Notes: a model not told the origin generated them from the sequence alone. Counted from the first letter of the stretch, positions 44,173 through 54,447 are shown. The stretch: 64,000 nt of DNA from Clostridiales bacterium (GCA_015069425.1 SVIP01000005.1:90099-154098), one strand, 5' to 3'. Numbers and translations: made by a program.

Positions 44173-45591
44173 TTATTTACGGTAATATTTTATCCATTCA
44201 TCTATTTTATTAGATAAATCGTTATTATCTTTTGTCTTTTTTAGCATCTCTATTAGAGTGTCCGTAGCGTTTTCGGGGCGTTCTGCTAATAGTGAACGTA
44301 TTTTATATGCAGTTGAAAGTTCTTCATCGCTAAGTAAAAGTTCTTCTTTTCTCGTTCCTGATTTATTAAGGTCTATCGCTGGAAAAATTCTCTTTTCCGA
44401 AAGCTCTCTTGACAAGTGAATTTCCATATTACCAGTACCCTTAAATTCCTCGTAAATAACGTCATCCATACGACTACCAGTTTCTATTAATGCGGTCGAT
44501 AGTATAGTCAAACTGCCATGCCCTTCAATGTTCCTTGCAGAACCAAAAAAGCGTTTTGGCCCTTGCAATGCTATTGGGTCTATACCACCCGATAAGGTTT
44601 TCCCTGAACTTTCTACCGTACTGTTATACGCCCTTGCAAGCCTAGTTATTGAATCCATTAAAATAACCACTTCTTTGCCAACTTCAACTAATCTTTTAGC
44701 ACGATTAATCACAAGTTCTGCCGCTCTAATATGATGTTCGGCACTTTCGTCAAAGGTAGAATATACCACTTCTCCTTTTATACTGCGTTTAATATCGGTA
44801 ACTTCTTCTGGACGCTCGTCTATAAGCAAAACGATTAAGGTTACGTCTTTATGATTTTGCTCAATAGACTGCGCTATAAGTTTTAACATGGTTGTTTTGC
44901 CCGTTTTGGGTGGTGCAACTATTAAGCCTCTTTGTCCTTTCCCAAGCGGAGAAAAAAGGTCAATCATTCTAAGTGCAATAGCGTTTTCTTCGCCTTCTCT
45001 CTCTAGTCTTAATCTCTTAGTTGGATAATAAGGCACTAAATCGTCAAAATTTTTGCGTTTATGATAAAGTTCGGGATCTATTCCGTTTATCTCCCTAACC
45101 TCTTGGAGTGCAGCAGAATTGTTTTCGTGTACGCTTCTAGCAACTCCTTCAACTTTGTCACCATGTCTAAGATTATATTTTTTAATATTTGCAGGCGAAA
45201 CGTAAATGTCTTCTCTAGAGTTTTCATAATTATTCACACGCAAAAAACCGTAACCTGAAGCGTGAGTTTCTAATACTCCCATAACCAAAAAGTCGCCCTT
45301 TGCAACGTCACTAAAACACAGTTTCTGTTCTACGTAGTCTTCAACGTAAGAAACGTTTTCTTTTGGTAAATAATATTTAGAGACGTCCACGTTTATCTTT
45401 GTGGGTGCACCTTTATTTGTGTTTTCTATAGGCTTTAGTTCTCCAGTTTGAATAGAAATTATCTCTTTAACGAGTTGTTCTTTCTTTTTGCTTGCAGGTG
45501 CTTTTACGCCAATTTGACGACCTATCTCTCTAAGCACAGTCAAATGTTCGCTCTCAAGAATTGAAACCTTAAAATTTATAAACTTTGCCAT
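44173..45591 (-). CDS. rho: Transcription termination factor Rho
   Basis: 472 residues. A Rho_N/SAP-like helix bundle is at the N-terminus, a cold-shock RNA-binding domain at about 95-165 (GYGFLRVNNYENSREDIYVSP), and the ATPase with Walker A APPKTGKTTMLKLIA and LLIDERPEEVTDIKR. The secondary RNA-binding Q- and R-loops are in the C-terminal half (SGGIDPIALQGPKRFFGSAR). It forms the hexameric helicase that terminates transcription. It is followed without gap by the orphan methyltransferase. Confidence 0.97.
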   Translation of the reverse strand: MAKFINFKVSILESEHLTVLREIGRQIGVKAPASKKKEQLVKEIISIQTGELKPIENTNKGAPTKINVDVSKYYLPKENVSYVEDYVEQKLCFSDVAKGDFLVMGVLETHASGYGFLRVNNYENSREDIYVSPANIKKYNLRHGDKVEGVARSVHENNSAALQEVREINGIDPELYHKRKNFDDLVPYYPTKRLRLEREGEENAIALRMIDLFSPLGKGQRGLIVAPPKTGKTTMLKLIAQSIEQNHKDVTLIVLLIDERPEEVTDIKRSIKGEVVYSTFDESAEHHIRAAELVINRAKRLVEVGKEVVILMDSITRLARAYNSTVESSGKTLSGGIDPIALQGPKRFFGSARNIEGHGSLTILSTALIETGSRMDDVIYEEFKGTGNMEIHLSRELSEKRIFPAIDLNKSGTRKEELLLSDEELSTAYKIRSLLAERPENATDTLIEMLKKTKDNNDLSNKIDEWIKYYRK

Positions 45592-45666
45592 TTGTTCTCC
45601 TATAAATTTGTCTTTAGTATATTTTACTTTGTTTTATTTGAAAAAAATACGGGGATTTTGTATGTT

Positions 45667-46875
45667 TTAACCGTTTTTTAGTCTGTTTTTAATATCTCGT
45701 GCGGATAATATGCCACTAGCAAAAGCAAAAGTTATGTTATATCCACCACAATCGCCGTCAACGTCTAGCATTTCGCCCGTTAAATATAGCCCGCTTTTAA
45801 GTTTACTTTCCATTGTATGCGGATTAACAGTATCCGTTTTAATTCCACCTTTTGTTACTTGTGCGTAATTAAAACCCATATTTCCCGTGACTTTTAAATT
45901 AAAATTCTTAATAGCAAATGCTAAATCTTTTGCTGAATTACTCTTCGCTAGTTTTTGTACTGTCTGTGCTATCCTCTTAACTAATAAGCCCGTCAATACG
46001 TCTTGTTCTTTAATATATCCTTTTGAAAGTTTTTCTTCTATCAGTTTTTCCACTTCTTGAATAGAAAAATCGGGCAAAAACTCTATTTTTAAACTTTGAT
46101 TACCTTTATCCGAAAAAACTGCCGATACTTGAAAAATTGTATTTCCCGACACGCCGTAATCAGTAAAAAGCAAATCTCCAGTAGCGGTCATTTTTTCTTT
46201 TCCGTCCACTAATGCAGTTACTCTAGCAATTTCTTTTAAGCCTTTTAGTCCTTTAATAAATGAAGTATCAGTTTTTAATTGAACTAATGAGGGAATTAAA
46301 TTGGTTTTAACGTGTCCAAATTTTTCCGCAAGTTTATAAGAAGAACCGTCCGTTCCAAACTGTTTTGCACACGCACCACCCACTGCCAAAACCACGTTTT
46401 TAGCATAAAACTCGCTGTTTTTGGTCTTTACCAAAAAAACGTCGCCTTTTTTTGATATGTCGGTTACGTATTCTTCAGTTTTTACTTCTAAGCCGTGATA
46501 GTTTAAGTTTTCTCTAATAATATCTAAAACCGCACTTGCTTGTCTAGAAATGGGGTATTTCTTGCCATTACTAAGGGTACATAACGGAATACCGAGATTA
46601 TATAAATACTTCTCAAGGTCAATTTTATTAGTGCTTTCAACAAAAGCAGAAATAAAGGATTTTTCGCCACGATAAAATTGCGTGCCGAAATTTTCGTTCA
46701 TTAAATTGCCCTGTCCGTTCCCTGTCGTAATCAGTTTTTTTCCAACTCTATCGTTTCGCTCCAAAATAAGAACGTCTTTAGCAAACAAAGCGTTTTCACC
46801 GTTTAAAAGTTCGACTGCGCATAAAAGCCCAGACGCACCCCCGCCGATAATTATCGCCTGGTATGTTCTTTGCAA
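45667..46875 (-). CDS. HI0933/BaiN-family flavoprotein
   Basis: 402 residues. The FAD-binding N-terminus is AIIIGGGASGLLCAVELLNG. NGQGNLMNENFGTQFY, LAVGGACAKQFGTDGSSY and the C-terminal GDCGGYNITFAFASG are signatures of the YhiN/HI0933 family. Members are poorly characterised oxidoreductases; the bile-acid enzyme BaiN was assigned to this family. No bile-acid genes are nearby, so that role is not claimed. It stands between rho and the HAD phosphatase and appears to be its own unit. Confidence 0.88.
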   Translation of the reverse strand: MQRTYQAIIIGGGASGLLCAVELLNGENALFAKDVLILERNDRVGKKLITTGNGQGNLMNENFGTQFYRGEKSFISAFVESTNKIDLEKYLYNLGIPLCTLSNGKKYPISRQASAVLDIIRENLNYHGLEVKTEEYVTDISKKGDVFLVKTKNSEFYAKNVVLAVGGACAKQFGTDGSSYKLAEKFGHVKTNLIPSLVQLKTDTSFIKGLKGLKEIARVTALVDGKEKMTATGDLLFTDYGVSGNTIFQVSAVFSDKGNQSLKIEFLPDFSIQEVEKLIEEKLSKGYIKEQDVLTGLLVKRIAQTVQKLAKSNSAKDLAFAIKNFNLKVTGNMGFNYAQVTKGGIKTDTVNPHTMESKLKSGLYLTGEMLDVDGDCGGYNITFAFASGILSARDIKNRLKNG

Positions 46876-47000
46876 AATTATTCTCCTTGAAAATTTTTAT
46901 ATATTCTTAAAATAAATTTGAAATTGCCAAATGGCTAAATAAAAATAAGTGTAAAAAAGAAACTTATGATAAACTTACCGCAAGTTGATTATATTATTAA

Positions 47001-47651
47001 TTATAATGAAATGAGATTGATTAAGTCAAGCGGTTTTAATGCAAAAATATTTGCGCCCGCATCTTGGAGTTCTTGTTTATCTCTATAGCCCCACAACACC
47101 GCAACACTTTTAACCCCTGCGTTTTTAGCAGTCATAACGTCTGTTTCGCCATCACCAACAAAATAAACGTTCTCTTTTTGCACGCCTAACTTATTAATTA
47201 TATCTAAAGTTGCACTAGGGTCAGGCTTGCGAACTACCTTATCACTCAACCCCACGACCATATCAAACTCAAACTCTTTAAAAAATTGTCTGTAAACGTT
47301 TTCGGTTGGAGTTTGCGGTTTATTGGTGCATATAGCAAGTTTGTACCCACGACGCTTAAATTCTCTTAAAACTTCAGGGATACCGTCGAAAAATTTAGTT
47401 TTAGAACTCTTTGACGCATCGTAAAGTTTATTATAATATGAAAAATATTCTTCAAAAAGTTTTTCGTCTTTAATTCCGCCTACCGAACGCTCAACAAGTT
47501 TTCTTGCCCCGTTCCCTATGTATCTACGTACGTCTTCAGTTGTAACAGTAGGTAGCATAAAATGTTCTAGCATTTTATTTACGTTATATGCTAGGTCGGG
47601 AAGGGTATCTAAAAGAGTTCCATCAAGGTCAAAAATAACAAGTTTATCCAT
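47001..47651 (-). CDS. HAD hydrolase, phosphoglycolate phosphatase-like
   Basis: 216 residues. Motif I is IFDLDGTLLDTLPD with the nucleophilic Asp; the helical cap spans about 20-85; motif II is LAICTNKPQ; motif III with Lys is VVRKPDP; motif IV is VGDGETDVMTAKNAG. This arrangement fits the Gph/PpaX group, which hydrolyses phosphoglycolate or pyrophosphate. It lies 5 bp after argS and is co-transcribed with it. Confidence 0.88.
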   Translation of the reverse strand: MDKLVIFDLDGTLLDTLPDLAYNVNKMLEHFMLPTVTTEDVRRYIGNGARKLVERSVGGIKDEKLFEEYFSYYNKLYDASKSSKTKFFDGIPEVLREFKRRGYKLAICTNKPQTPTENVYRQFFKEFEFDMVVGLSDKVVRKPDPSATLDIINKLGVQKENVYFVGDGETDVMTAKNAGVKSVAVLWGYRDKQELQDAGANIFALKPLDLINLISL

Positions 47652-47656
47652 AAAAA

Positions 47657-49339
47657 TTACATTTGCTCCACAGTTTCAATACCCAAAAGTGTTAAGGCGT
47701 TTGTCAAGGTTACTTTAACCGCTTTTGTTATAAGTAAACGGAAATTCTTTACCTTTTCATCTTCAACTGCAATTTTACAATTCATATAGAATTTATTAAA
47801 CGCAGTGGCTAAATCAAGGGCGTATCTAGTAATTAAAGACGGTTCGTATTTTTCCGCTGACGCTTTAACGACTTCCCTAAATCTGCCGAGCGTAGAAATA
47901 ACTTCATATTCGTCGTTGTTCATGTCAACGTCGTCAAATTCACCCAATTCACCGCACTTTGCGATAACGCTATTACAGCGTGCAACCGTGTACTGAACGT
48001 AAGGACAGGTTTCCCCCTCGAAACTAAGCACTCTATCGTAACTAAACACTATATCTTTAATCTTATTGTTACAGAGTGCACCAAAAATAACCGCACCCGT
48101 TCCAACGGCTTTAGCAATCTTGTCTTTATCTGGAAGAGCAGGGTTTTTCTCTTCGATAACTTTTAATGCTTTTTCAATGGTTTTATTTATTACGTCCTCA
48201 AGAAGAACGACGTTACCAGAACGAGTACTCATTGACCCATTCTCTAGCGATACCATACCGTAAGAAACGTGAACTAAATCTTTTGCCCACTCCTTTCCCA
48301 TCAATTCTAACACCTTAAAGAATTGCTTAAAGTGTAAGTTTTGTTGGTATGCAACAACGTATAAACATTTATCAAAATCATAAGTATTTTTGCGATACAC
48401 TGCCGCCGCCATATCACGAGTTGCGTAAAGTGACGAACCATCGGATTTTAATATTAGGCAAGGTGGCATTCCGTATTCTTCTAAGTCAACTATCGACGCA
48501 CCCTCAGACATTTTGATTAATCCCTTGTCTTTAAGTTCTTCAACTACGGGAGCCATTTTATCATTATAAAAACTTTCCCCTGCGTAACTGTCAAACTCAA
48601 CGTTTAAAAGTTTATAAATCTTATCAACTTCTTCAAGAGTAATTTTCTTAAATAATTCAAAGAGTTTGTTACTCTCTTCATCCCCGTCCTCAATCAACTT
48701 AAAGTAATGTCTAGCCTCGTCATCCATTGACGGGTCAAGTTTTGCCTCGTCGTGATATTTAACGTAAATTCTGGTAAGTTCTGAAAGCCTTTTTTCTAAA
48801 ACAGCTTGCTCGCTACTCCATCTTTTAAATGCAACGATAAGTTTACCGAACTGCGTACCATAATCTCCAAGGTGGTTTATACCCACCACTTTATAACCTA
48901 AAAATCTGTAAATTTTACAAAGCGCACTGCCAATTACCGTAGTGCTTAAATGCCCAATATGGAAAGGTTTAGCAATGTTAATTGACGAATAGTCTATACA
49001 TATCGTCTTTCCATTACCTATATCGTCACTTCCATACTTTTCACCAGCAGAAACAATTTCTTTTAATAAATTGAAAGCAAATCCTTTACGGTTAATCTTA
49101 AAGTTTAAGTATCCGTTTACAGCATTGCAATCGGAAATATATTGGTCAAGAACGAAAGAATTTTTCAAGTCTTCCGCAATCTTAACAGGTGAATTTCTTA
49201 AAATTTTAGAAAGTTTAAAACAAGGTAACGCAAAATCGCCCATTTCGTTATTCGGGGGCGTTTCAATAAATGAATAAAGTTCTTCAGAGTTTACTCCGTC
49301 AATACTAAGTTTTTCAGAAATGTGTTTTTTGTAATCCAT
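47657..49339 (-). CDS. argS: Arginyl-tRNA synthetase
   Basis: 560 residues from the ATG at 49339. That ATG has GGAG 7 bases upstream and begins MDYKKHISEKLS. A longer in-frame start at 49438 would lie upstream of the promoter and is rejected. The class I HIGH motif is AKPFHIGHLSTTVIG. The KMSKS loop is altered to SMSTRSGNVV, common in ArgRS. The C-terminal anticodon-binding domain (DALP) ends the protein. The Add1 domain at the N-terminus contacts the tRNA elbow. It is divergent from ychF and followed by the HAD phosphatase. Confidence 0.95.
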   Translation of the reverse strand: MDYKKHISEKLSIDGVNSEELYSFIETPPNNEMGDFALPCFKLSKILRNSPVKIAEDLKNSFVLDQYISDCNAVNGYLNFKINRKGFAFNLLKEIVSAGEKYGSDDIGNGKTICIDYSSINIAKPFHIGHLSTTVIGSALCKIYRFLGYKVVGINHLGDYGTQFGKLIVAFKRWSSEQAVLEKRLSELTRIYVKYHDEAKLDPSMDDEARHYFKLIEDGDEESNKLFELFKKITLEEVDKIYKLLNVEFDSYAGESFYNDKMAPVVEELKDKGLIKMSEGASIVDLEEYGMPPCLILKSDGSSLYATRDMAAAVYRKNTYDFDKCLYVVAYQQNLHFKQFFKVLELMGKEWAKDLVHVSYGMVSLENGSMSTRSGNVVLLEDVINKTIEKALKVIEEKNPALPDKDKIAKAVGTGAVIFGALCNNKIKDIVFSYDRVLSFEGETCPYVQYTVARCNSVIAKCGELGEFDDVDMNNDEYEVISTLGRFREVVKASAEKYEPSLITRYALDLATAFNKFYMNCKIAVEDEKVKNFRLLITKAVKVTLTNALTLLGIETVEQM

Positions 49340-49360
49340 AATTTTCTCCGTATTATAAAT

Positions 49361-49390
49361 ATAATAACACATATTTTGTAAAAAAAGCAA
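49361..49390 (-). promoter_or_regulatory. Promoter of argS
   Basis: Minus strand TTGCTT (49385-49390), 18-bp spacer, TATTAT (49361-49366), about 22 bp before the chosen ATG. Confidence 0.6.
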
Positions 49391-49399
49391 CCTAAAAAC

Positions 49400-49428
49400 T
49401 TGTAATTTTTTACAAATTAATATATAAT
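49400..49428 (+). promoter_or_regulatory. Promoter of ychF
   Basis: Plus strand TTGTAA (49400-49405), 17-bp spacer, TATAAT (49423-49428). It is back to back with the argS promoter. Confidence 0.75.
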
Positions 49429-49462
49429 GAGTAAGCAAAAAAGATTTTTACGGAGATTTATA

Positions 49463-50560
49463 ATGAAATTAGGAGTAGTAGGACTTCCCAACGTTGGGAA
49501 ATCAACATTGTTCAACGCTATAACGCACGCAGGTGCAGAATGTGCTAACTATCCTTTCTGTACTATTGAGCCAAACGTCGGCATTGTTGCCGTCCCTGAT
49601 TACAGATTAGAAGTTTTAGGTAAACTTTACAACACTAAAAAAATCACACCTGCGGTCGTTGAATTCGTTGACATTGCAGGGTTAGTTAAAGGTGCAAGTA
49701 AAGGCGAAGGTCTCGGCAACAAATTTTTAGCAAACATTCGTGAAACGGACGCAATCGTTCACGTAGTTAGATGCTTTGAAGACGAAAACGTCACACACGT
49801 AGATAGCGAAATAGACCCTCTACGCGATATTGAAACGATAAATTTAGAACTCATATTTGCCGACACTGAAAGCGTTAAAAAACGCTTAGACAAGGCAATC
49901 AGCATGACCAAAACGGGAGATAAAAAATATAAGATTGAGGCTGAACTTTTAGAAAGACTTTATAATCATTTAAGCGACTTAAAGCCAGCAAGAACACTAC
50001 CTGCAACCGACGAAGAAAAAGAATATATAAAATCACTATTTCTCCTTACCGCAAAGCCCGTTATTTACACGGCTAATATCGGTGAAAAGGATATGGGTAA
50101 AGATGAAAGTTCTCTACCATTAGTTCAAAAGGTTATAGAGTTTTCAAAAAGCGAAGGCGCAGAATATATGGTAATTTGTGCCAAAACTGAAGAAGAACTC
50201 TCTATGTTAGAACCAGAAGAGGCGCAAATGTTCTTAGAAGAATTAGGCTTAAAGGAAAGTGGTCTTGACAGATTAGTTAAAACCTCTTATAAACTTTTGG
50301 GACTTTTAAGTTATCTTACTGCGGGCGAAAAGGAAGTTAGAGCGTGGACTATTGAGCAAGGCACCAAAGCACCGCAAGCTGCAGGAAAAATCCATACCGA
50401 CTTTGAAAAAGGTTTTATTCGTGCGGAAATAGTTGACTACGACATTTTAGTTGAACTTGGCAGTTTCAACTCGGCTAAAGAGAAAGGCAAAGTTCGTTCT
50501 GAGGGCAAAGATTACGTAATTAAAGACGGAGACGTAGTTTTATTTAGATTTAACGTTTAA
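49463..50560 (+). CDS. ychF: Redox-regulated ATPase YchF/OLA1
   Basis: 365 residues from the ATG at 49463 (CGGAGA upstream); an ATG at 49427 lies inside the -10 and is excluded. P-loop [20 protein letters not shown]3 [19 protein letters not shown], a coiled-coil insertion and the C-terminal TGS domain ([19 protein letters not shown]). The NxxE-type G4 gives ATP rather than GTP preference in this family. It binds the ribosome and affects stress responses. One of the few plus-strand housekeeping genes here. Confidence 0.96.
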   Translation: MKLGVVGLPNVGKSTLFNAITHAGAECANYPFCTIEPNVGIVAVPDYRLEVLGKLYNTKKITPAVVEFVDIAGLVKGASKGEGLGNKFLANIRETDAIVHVVRCFEDENVTHVDSEIDPLRDIETINLELIFADTESVKKRLDKAISMTKTGDKKYKIEAELLERLYNHLSDLKPARTLPATDEEKEYIKSLFLLTAKPVIYTANIGEKDMGKDESSLPLVQKVIEFSKSEGAEYMVICAKTEEELSMLEPEEAQMFLEELGLKESGLDRLVKTSYKLLGLLSYLTAGEKEVRAWTIEQGTKAPQAAGKIHTDFEKGFIRAEIVDYDILVELGSFNSAKEKGKVRSEGKDYVIKDGDVVLFRFNV

Positions 50561-50573
50561 TTTTAGGCGACAT

Positions 50574-50610
50574 AAAAGGCTAACGAAAATTTTTCGTTAG
50601 CCTTTTTTCT
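50574..50610 (+). terminator. Terminator after ychF
   Basis: AAAAGGCTAACGAAAA/TTTTCGTTAGCCTTTT stem followed by TTCTTG, 14 bp past the stop. Near-symmetric, so it may also serve uxaC from the other side. Confidence 0.85.
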
Positions 50611-50666
50611 TGTATTTTTATTTTTCTCGCCCAAACAATTCATTTAAAGAAAGGTATTAATATAAT

Positions 50667-52058
50667 TTATTTCATATTAAAATATGCGATTGAATTGTTA
50701 TAAGAAATATCTTTAATAACTTTGCCTACTAATTCTATGTTTTGGGTTATTTCGTTGTTTTCCATAAGCGTTCCTAAGTAGTTACAAAGAATTCTTCTAA
50801 AATAATGGTGTCTTGGATATGAAAGAAGTGAACGACTGTCGGTAAGCATACCAACAAAAGTTGCGATATGTCCTGTTGCCGTTAAATCAACTAAGTGCTT
50901 TTCCATACCAACTTTATTATCTAAAAACCACCATGCAGGACCGTATTGGATTTTACCCTTTGCACTACTGTCTTGGAAACAACCTAAAAGTGTCATTATT
51001 TCTGAATTCATTTTTGGGTTAAGATTGAATATAATTGTCTTTGGCAATGAGTTTTCATTGTTTAATCTGTCGAAAAGTCTTGACATAAGACGAATACTAT
51101 TATCTTCGGCAATGCTATCATACCCCGTATCAAGCCCAAGTTTAGCAAGCATTTGTGAATTGTTGTTACGCATTGCACCAATATGAAGTTCGGTTCTTAT
51201 ATCGTATTTAGCATATAACTTAAACAAGAAATAAGTGAAATATCCTTTAAATACTTCCGCTTGTTTTTCGGTAATCTTTTCACCCTTTAACGCACTTTCA
51301 AAAACCTTGCCGGCATCTTCTTTTTCAGAAATTTCATAAACGCATTGAAGTGCAATGTCGCTAGCGGTTGTTCCTACTTTTATAAATTCGTTAAGCCTAT
51401 TTTCGATTGCCTTTTCTAAATCGTCAATATTTTTAACTTCACCAACGATTGAAGAGAGCTTTTCTATAGTTTTGTCATACCCTACTGCGTCTACGTTCAT
51501 TATTTTATCCGCACGGAAAGCAGGGATAACTTTAAATTTATAATCTTTCTCTGCTATTTTAGTAAAGGTTGAAAGGTCGTCAAAAATTTCGTTAGTTGTA
51601 AAAATATGACTAACGTTAGATTTTTCAATCAAACTTTGAGGGGTGATTTTGTTGAGTTTAATATAATCGTTACACCAATCCCAAATAATTTCCGCATTGT
51701 CTTCGTTTATTTCAATCTCACAGTTAAAAAATTCTTTCAGTTCAACTTGCGACCAGTGATAAAGAGGGTTACCAAAAGCTGTTCCAAGCGTTTTGCAATA
51801 ACAAACGAATTTTTCTTTATTTGTCTTATTACCAGTAATGAATTCTTCGTCAATACCATAATTTCTCATTAAACGCCATTTATAGTGGTCACCCTTTAGC
51901 CAAATCTCAAAGACGTCGTTGAATTCTTTATTTTCTAAAATTTGAACTTCAGGTAAATGGCAATGATAGTCAAAAATCGGCATATCTTTTGCATAATCAA
52001 AGTACAACTTTTCCGCTGTTTTGTTGGTTAATAAAAAATTATCTTTTAGGTAAGTCAT
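50667..52058 (-). CDS. uxaC: Glucuronate/galacturonate isomerase
   Basis: 463 residues, normal. It starts FLLTNKTAEKLYFDYAKDMPIFDYHCHLPE, where the HCH pair is the metal-binding start of the amidohydrolase-like barrel. RTELHIGAMRNNNSQML and GMLTDSRSLLSYPRHHYFRR are further family signatures. It converts hexuronates to fructuronate/tagaturonate in pectin or glucuronide breakdown. No other uronate genes are close by, so it appears to be a lone gene of the pathway at this locus. Confidence 0.95.
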   Translation of the reverse strand: MTYLKDNFLLTNKTAEKLYFDYAKDMPIFDYHCHLPEVQILENKEFNDVFEIWLKGDHYKWRLMRNYGIDEEFITGNKTNKEKFVCYCKTLGTAFGNPLYHWSQVELKEFFNCEIEINEDNAEIIWDWCNDYIKLNKITPQSLIEKSNVSHIFTTNEIFDDLSTFTKIAEKDYKFKVIPAFRADKIMNVDAVGYDKTIEKLSSIVGEVKNIDDLEKAIENRLNEFIKVGTTASDIALQCVYEISEKEDAGKVFESALKGEKITEKQAEVFKGYFTYFLFKLYAKYDIRTELHIGAMRNNNSQMLAKLGLDTGYDSIAEDNSIRLMSRLFDRLNNENSLPKTIIFNLNPKMNSEIMTLLGCFQDSSAKGKIQYGPAWWFLDNKVGMEKHLVDLTATGHIATFVGMLTDSRSLLSYPRHHYFRRILCNYLGTLMENNEITQNIELVGKVIKDISYNNSIAYFNMK

Positions 52059-52098
52059 AATTTTCTCCTTTACTACTCTTTTATTTTTAATATAAATA

Positions 52099-52995
52099 TT
52101 ATTTTCTAAAACGCCCGAATACTTCGTTTACTTTTGAGTAGTTTGCAAACGAACCGGGATATTTTTTTATAATTTTCATCATTTCCCCTATTTGTTTTTT
52201 GCGTATAATACAAACTACCATAAATTTTTCGGTATGAGAATACATTCCCTCAACTCGAACCTCGGTTACACCGTGATGTAATTTTTCAATTAATTCTTGC
52301 GACAATTCTTCAGGGCTATCTGTGATTATTTCAAATTTAAATCCCTCTCGCATACCCGATAAGAAATAGTCAACCACTACGTTTGCGACGAATAAGTTAA
52401 GCAGTGTACAAATCACAGGCGTAATTCTCATTCCGTAAACAAAAAAGGAAATACCAACCACACTACTATCCATCAAGAAAGATACGTACGCAATATTGAG
52501 TGCAGGTCTTGCCTTTTTTAAAAGCGCAGAAATAGCATAAGTACCACCACTTGCTCCAAAACGGCGGAGCATGAGTGAAAACCCAAAGCCTGAAATAACG
52601 CCTGTTGCAATACAAGCAAACACCACTTCAAAATCTTGACCATTAATCTCTGCACAGTAAGGCTTAAACCCAACTTCACTCCACAAAGTTGTGCCAAAAG
52701 ATTGAACAAACATATATAGTATTAGGTAAGCACCTAGTTTTCTGTTTACAAATATGGTTACTAAAATGAAAATTGGAATATTAAACGCAAGCATTAAGTA
52801 CGCCCACTCAACGTTAATATTCGCCTCTAATAAATAATGATAGGTCATAGTGGCAAGTCCGCCCACCCCACCAGGAGCAAATCCATTACTGTTTTGAAAA
52901 AAGTAATATGCAACTGAAACGACTAATCCCGCAATAATAGCAATTAAGAGGTCTATAACCGTATTTATCACTTGCTTTTTTTCTAAAATTTTCAT
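52099..52995 (-). CDS. YitT family membrane protein (DUF161/DUF2179)
   Basis: 298 residues. Five to six membrane helices in the first 200 residues (DUF161; SNGFAPGGVGGLATMTYHYL and RFGASGGTYAISALL), then a soluble C-terminal DUF2179 domain ending VVCIIRKKQIGEMMKIIKKY. The family is widespread in Firmicutes and its function is unknown. It is divergent from the acyltransferase at 53203. Confidence 0.9.
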   Translation of the reverse strand: MKILEKKQVINTVIDLLIAIIAGLVVSVAYYFFQNSNGFAPGGVGGLATMTYHYLLEANINVEWAYLMLAFNIPIFILVTIFVNRKLGAYLILYMFVQSFGTTLWSEVGFKPYCAEINGQDFEVVFACIATGVISGFGFSLMLRRFGASGGTYAISALLKKARPALNIAYVSFLMDSSVVGISFFVYGMRITPVICTLLNLFVANVVVDYFLSGMREGFKFEIITDSPEELSQELIEKLHHGVTEVRVEGMYSHTEKFMVVCIIRKKQIGEMMKIIKKYPGSFANYSKVNEVFGRFRK

Positions 52996-53138
52996 TATAT
53001 TTATTACCTTTTAGTAAAATACAGTAGTATTATACAATAAACTTTAATAACTTGCAATTAATATTGTTAAACTTTTGCTTAAAATTACATATATTGTAAA
53101 GCATTTTTTTTGCTTACTATCTTAAGTTTTAAAAATAG

Positions 53139-53167
53139 TTGAAAAAATTACGCAATTATGTTATTAT
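53139..53167 (+). promoter_or_regulatory. Promoter of the acyltransferase gene
   Basis: Plus strand TTGAAA (53139-53144), 17-bp spacer, TATTAT (53162-53167). Confidence 0.75.
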
Positions 53168-53202
53168 AATTATTATGGAAAACATTTATTGAGGTTTATT
53201 TG

Positions 53203-54447
53203 ATGAAAAAAACACCAAAAAGATTTAATATGAATAGAAAGCCGAACAAACCGCGCTTTTACCTTAAGTTAGTTGAATACGTTGCCGCTCCCTTTTTCAC
53301 TCTATTTAATAACGCACACATAAAAGTTGATAAAGCCGTTAGAAAAATTAAAGGGCCTTATATAATTTTATCTACTCACGCATCGTTTATGGACTTCCCT
53401 ATGATTGTTAAAGCAATTATGCCTAGAACTACAGGCTGGGTTATGTCTGTTGAGGAATTTAGGCGTGGCGATTGGTTAATGTATGGTATAGGCGGAATCC
53501 CCAAGCGTAAATTTACGCACGGCATTGTTACCGTTAAACATATGCTTGAATTTATAAAAAAACAAAAACACACCATAACTTTCTATCCAGAGGCTCGTTT
53601 TGAACTTGCCGGTATAAATGAAAGATTGGATGGTGCACTCGGTAAGTTCTGTAAACTTGCAGACGTGCCAGTTGTAATGTGTATGGCAAACGGTAACTTT
53701 ATTAATTCTCCACAGTGGAGCAAGCACCCGTATAGAAAAATTCGTCAAGAAGCAAACCTATACGTCCTTTTAACTAGAGAAGAATTAAAACAATTATCTA
53801 TTGACGAAATTCAAGCTAAAATTGAAAAAGCATTTGAAAAAGACGAATATAAGTGGCAAGTAGAAAACAATTTACATACTAAATGTCCAGAGCGTGCGGA
53901 TGGTCTATACAGAATTTTATATAAATGCCCCGCTTGTGGTAAAGAATTTAAGATGAACAGTAAAGGTATCCACCTTTGGTGCGAAGAATGTGGTGCAAAA
54001 TGGGAAATGGATACGCTTAGCAGATTACACGGTGTAAACACTGATAAAGGCTTTTCACACATTCCCGACTGGTATCGTTGGGAACGCTCAGAAGTCAAAA
54101 AGGAAGTTGAAAACGGCACTTATCATTTTGAAGATGAAGTTAAGATTAGCGACTACTATTCAACAAAAGTTGGTTTCGTTGATTGCGGAACAGCTAAAAT
54201 GGTACACGACCAAAATGGATTTACATTTATTGGAGAGGCAGATGGCAAACCGTTTGAATTAAACAAGCCTGTTTCATCAATGTACTCTCTACACATAGAA
54301 TATGATTTCTTAGGAAAAGGCGACGCTATTGATATTGCCACCGAAGAAACAACTTATTTTATGTATTTAAGCAAATTCAATCAACTTACAAAGTTACACT
54401 TCGCGACTGAAGAATTGTACGACTTTTACGTTAGAGACAAGAAATAA
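53203..54447 (+). CDS. PlsC-like lysophospholipid acyltransferase with C-terminal zinc ribbon
   Basis: 414 residues from the ATG at 53203, after GAGG; a TTG one codon earlier is less likely. The acyltransferase motif HX4D is STHASFMDFP and the second motif is FYPEARFELAG. After about residue 225 comes a four-cysteine zinc ribbon (KCPACGKEF ... LWCEECGAKWEM), then a beta-rich tail. The first half should acylate lysophosphatidic acid or a related lipid; the C-terminal extension is not usual in PlsC and its role is unknown. Own promoter and terminator. Confidence 0.8.
   Translation: MKKTPKRFNMNRKPNKPRFYLKLVEYVAAPFFTLFNNAHIKVDKAVRKIKGPYIILSTHASFMDFPMIVKAIMPRTTGWVMSVEEFRRGDWLMYGIGGIPKRKFTHGIVTVKHMLEFIKKQKHTITFYPEARFELAGINERLDGALGKFCKLADVPVVMCMANGNFINSPQWSKHPYRKIRQEANLYVLLTREELKQLSIDEIQAKIEKAFEKDEYKWQVENNLHTKCPERADGLYRILYKCPACGKEFKMNSKGIHLWCEECGAKWEMDTLSRLHGVNTDKGFSHIPDWYRWERSEVKKEVENGTYHFEDEVKISDYYSTKVGFVDCGTAKMVHDQNGFTFIGEADGKPFELNKPVSSMYSLHIEYDFLGKGDAIDIATEETTYFMYLSKFNQLTKLHFATEELYDFYVRDKK

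Noticed and set aside
49340..49438. N-terminal extension of ArgRS by 33 residues
   Set aside because: The extension crosses the argS promoter and has no similarity to the family; MDYKKHISEKL with GGAG upstream is the normal start.
49427..49462. N-terminal extension of YchF by 12 residues
   Set aside because: The ATG at 49427 is inside the -10 element, ahead of the expected transcription start.
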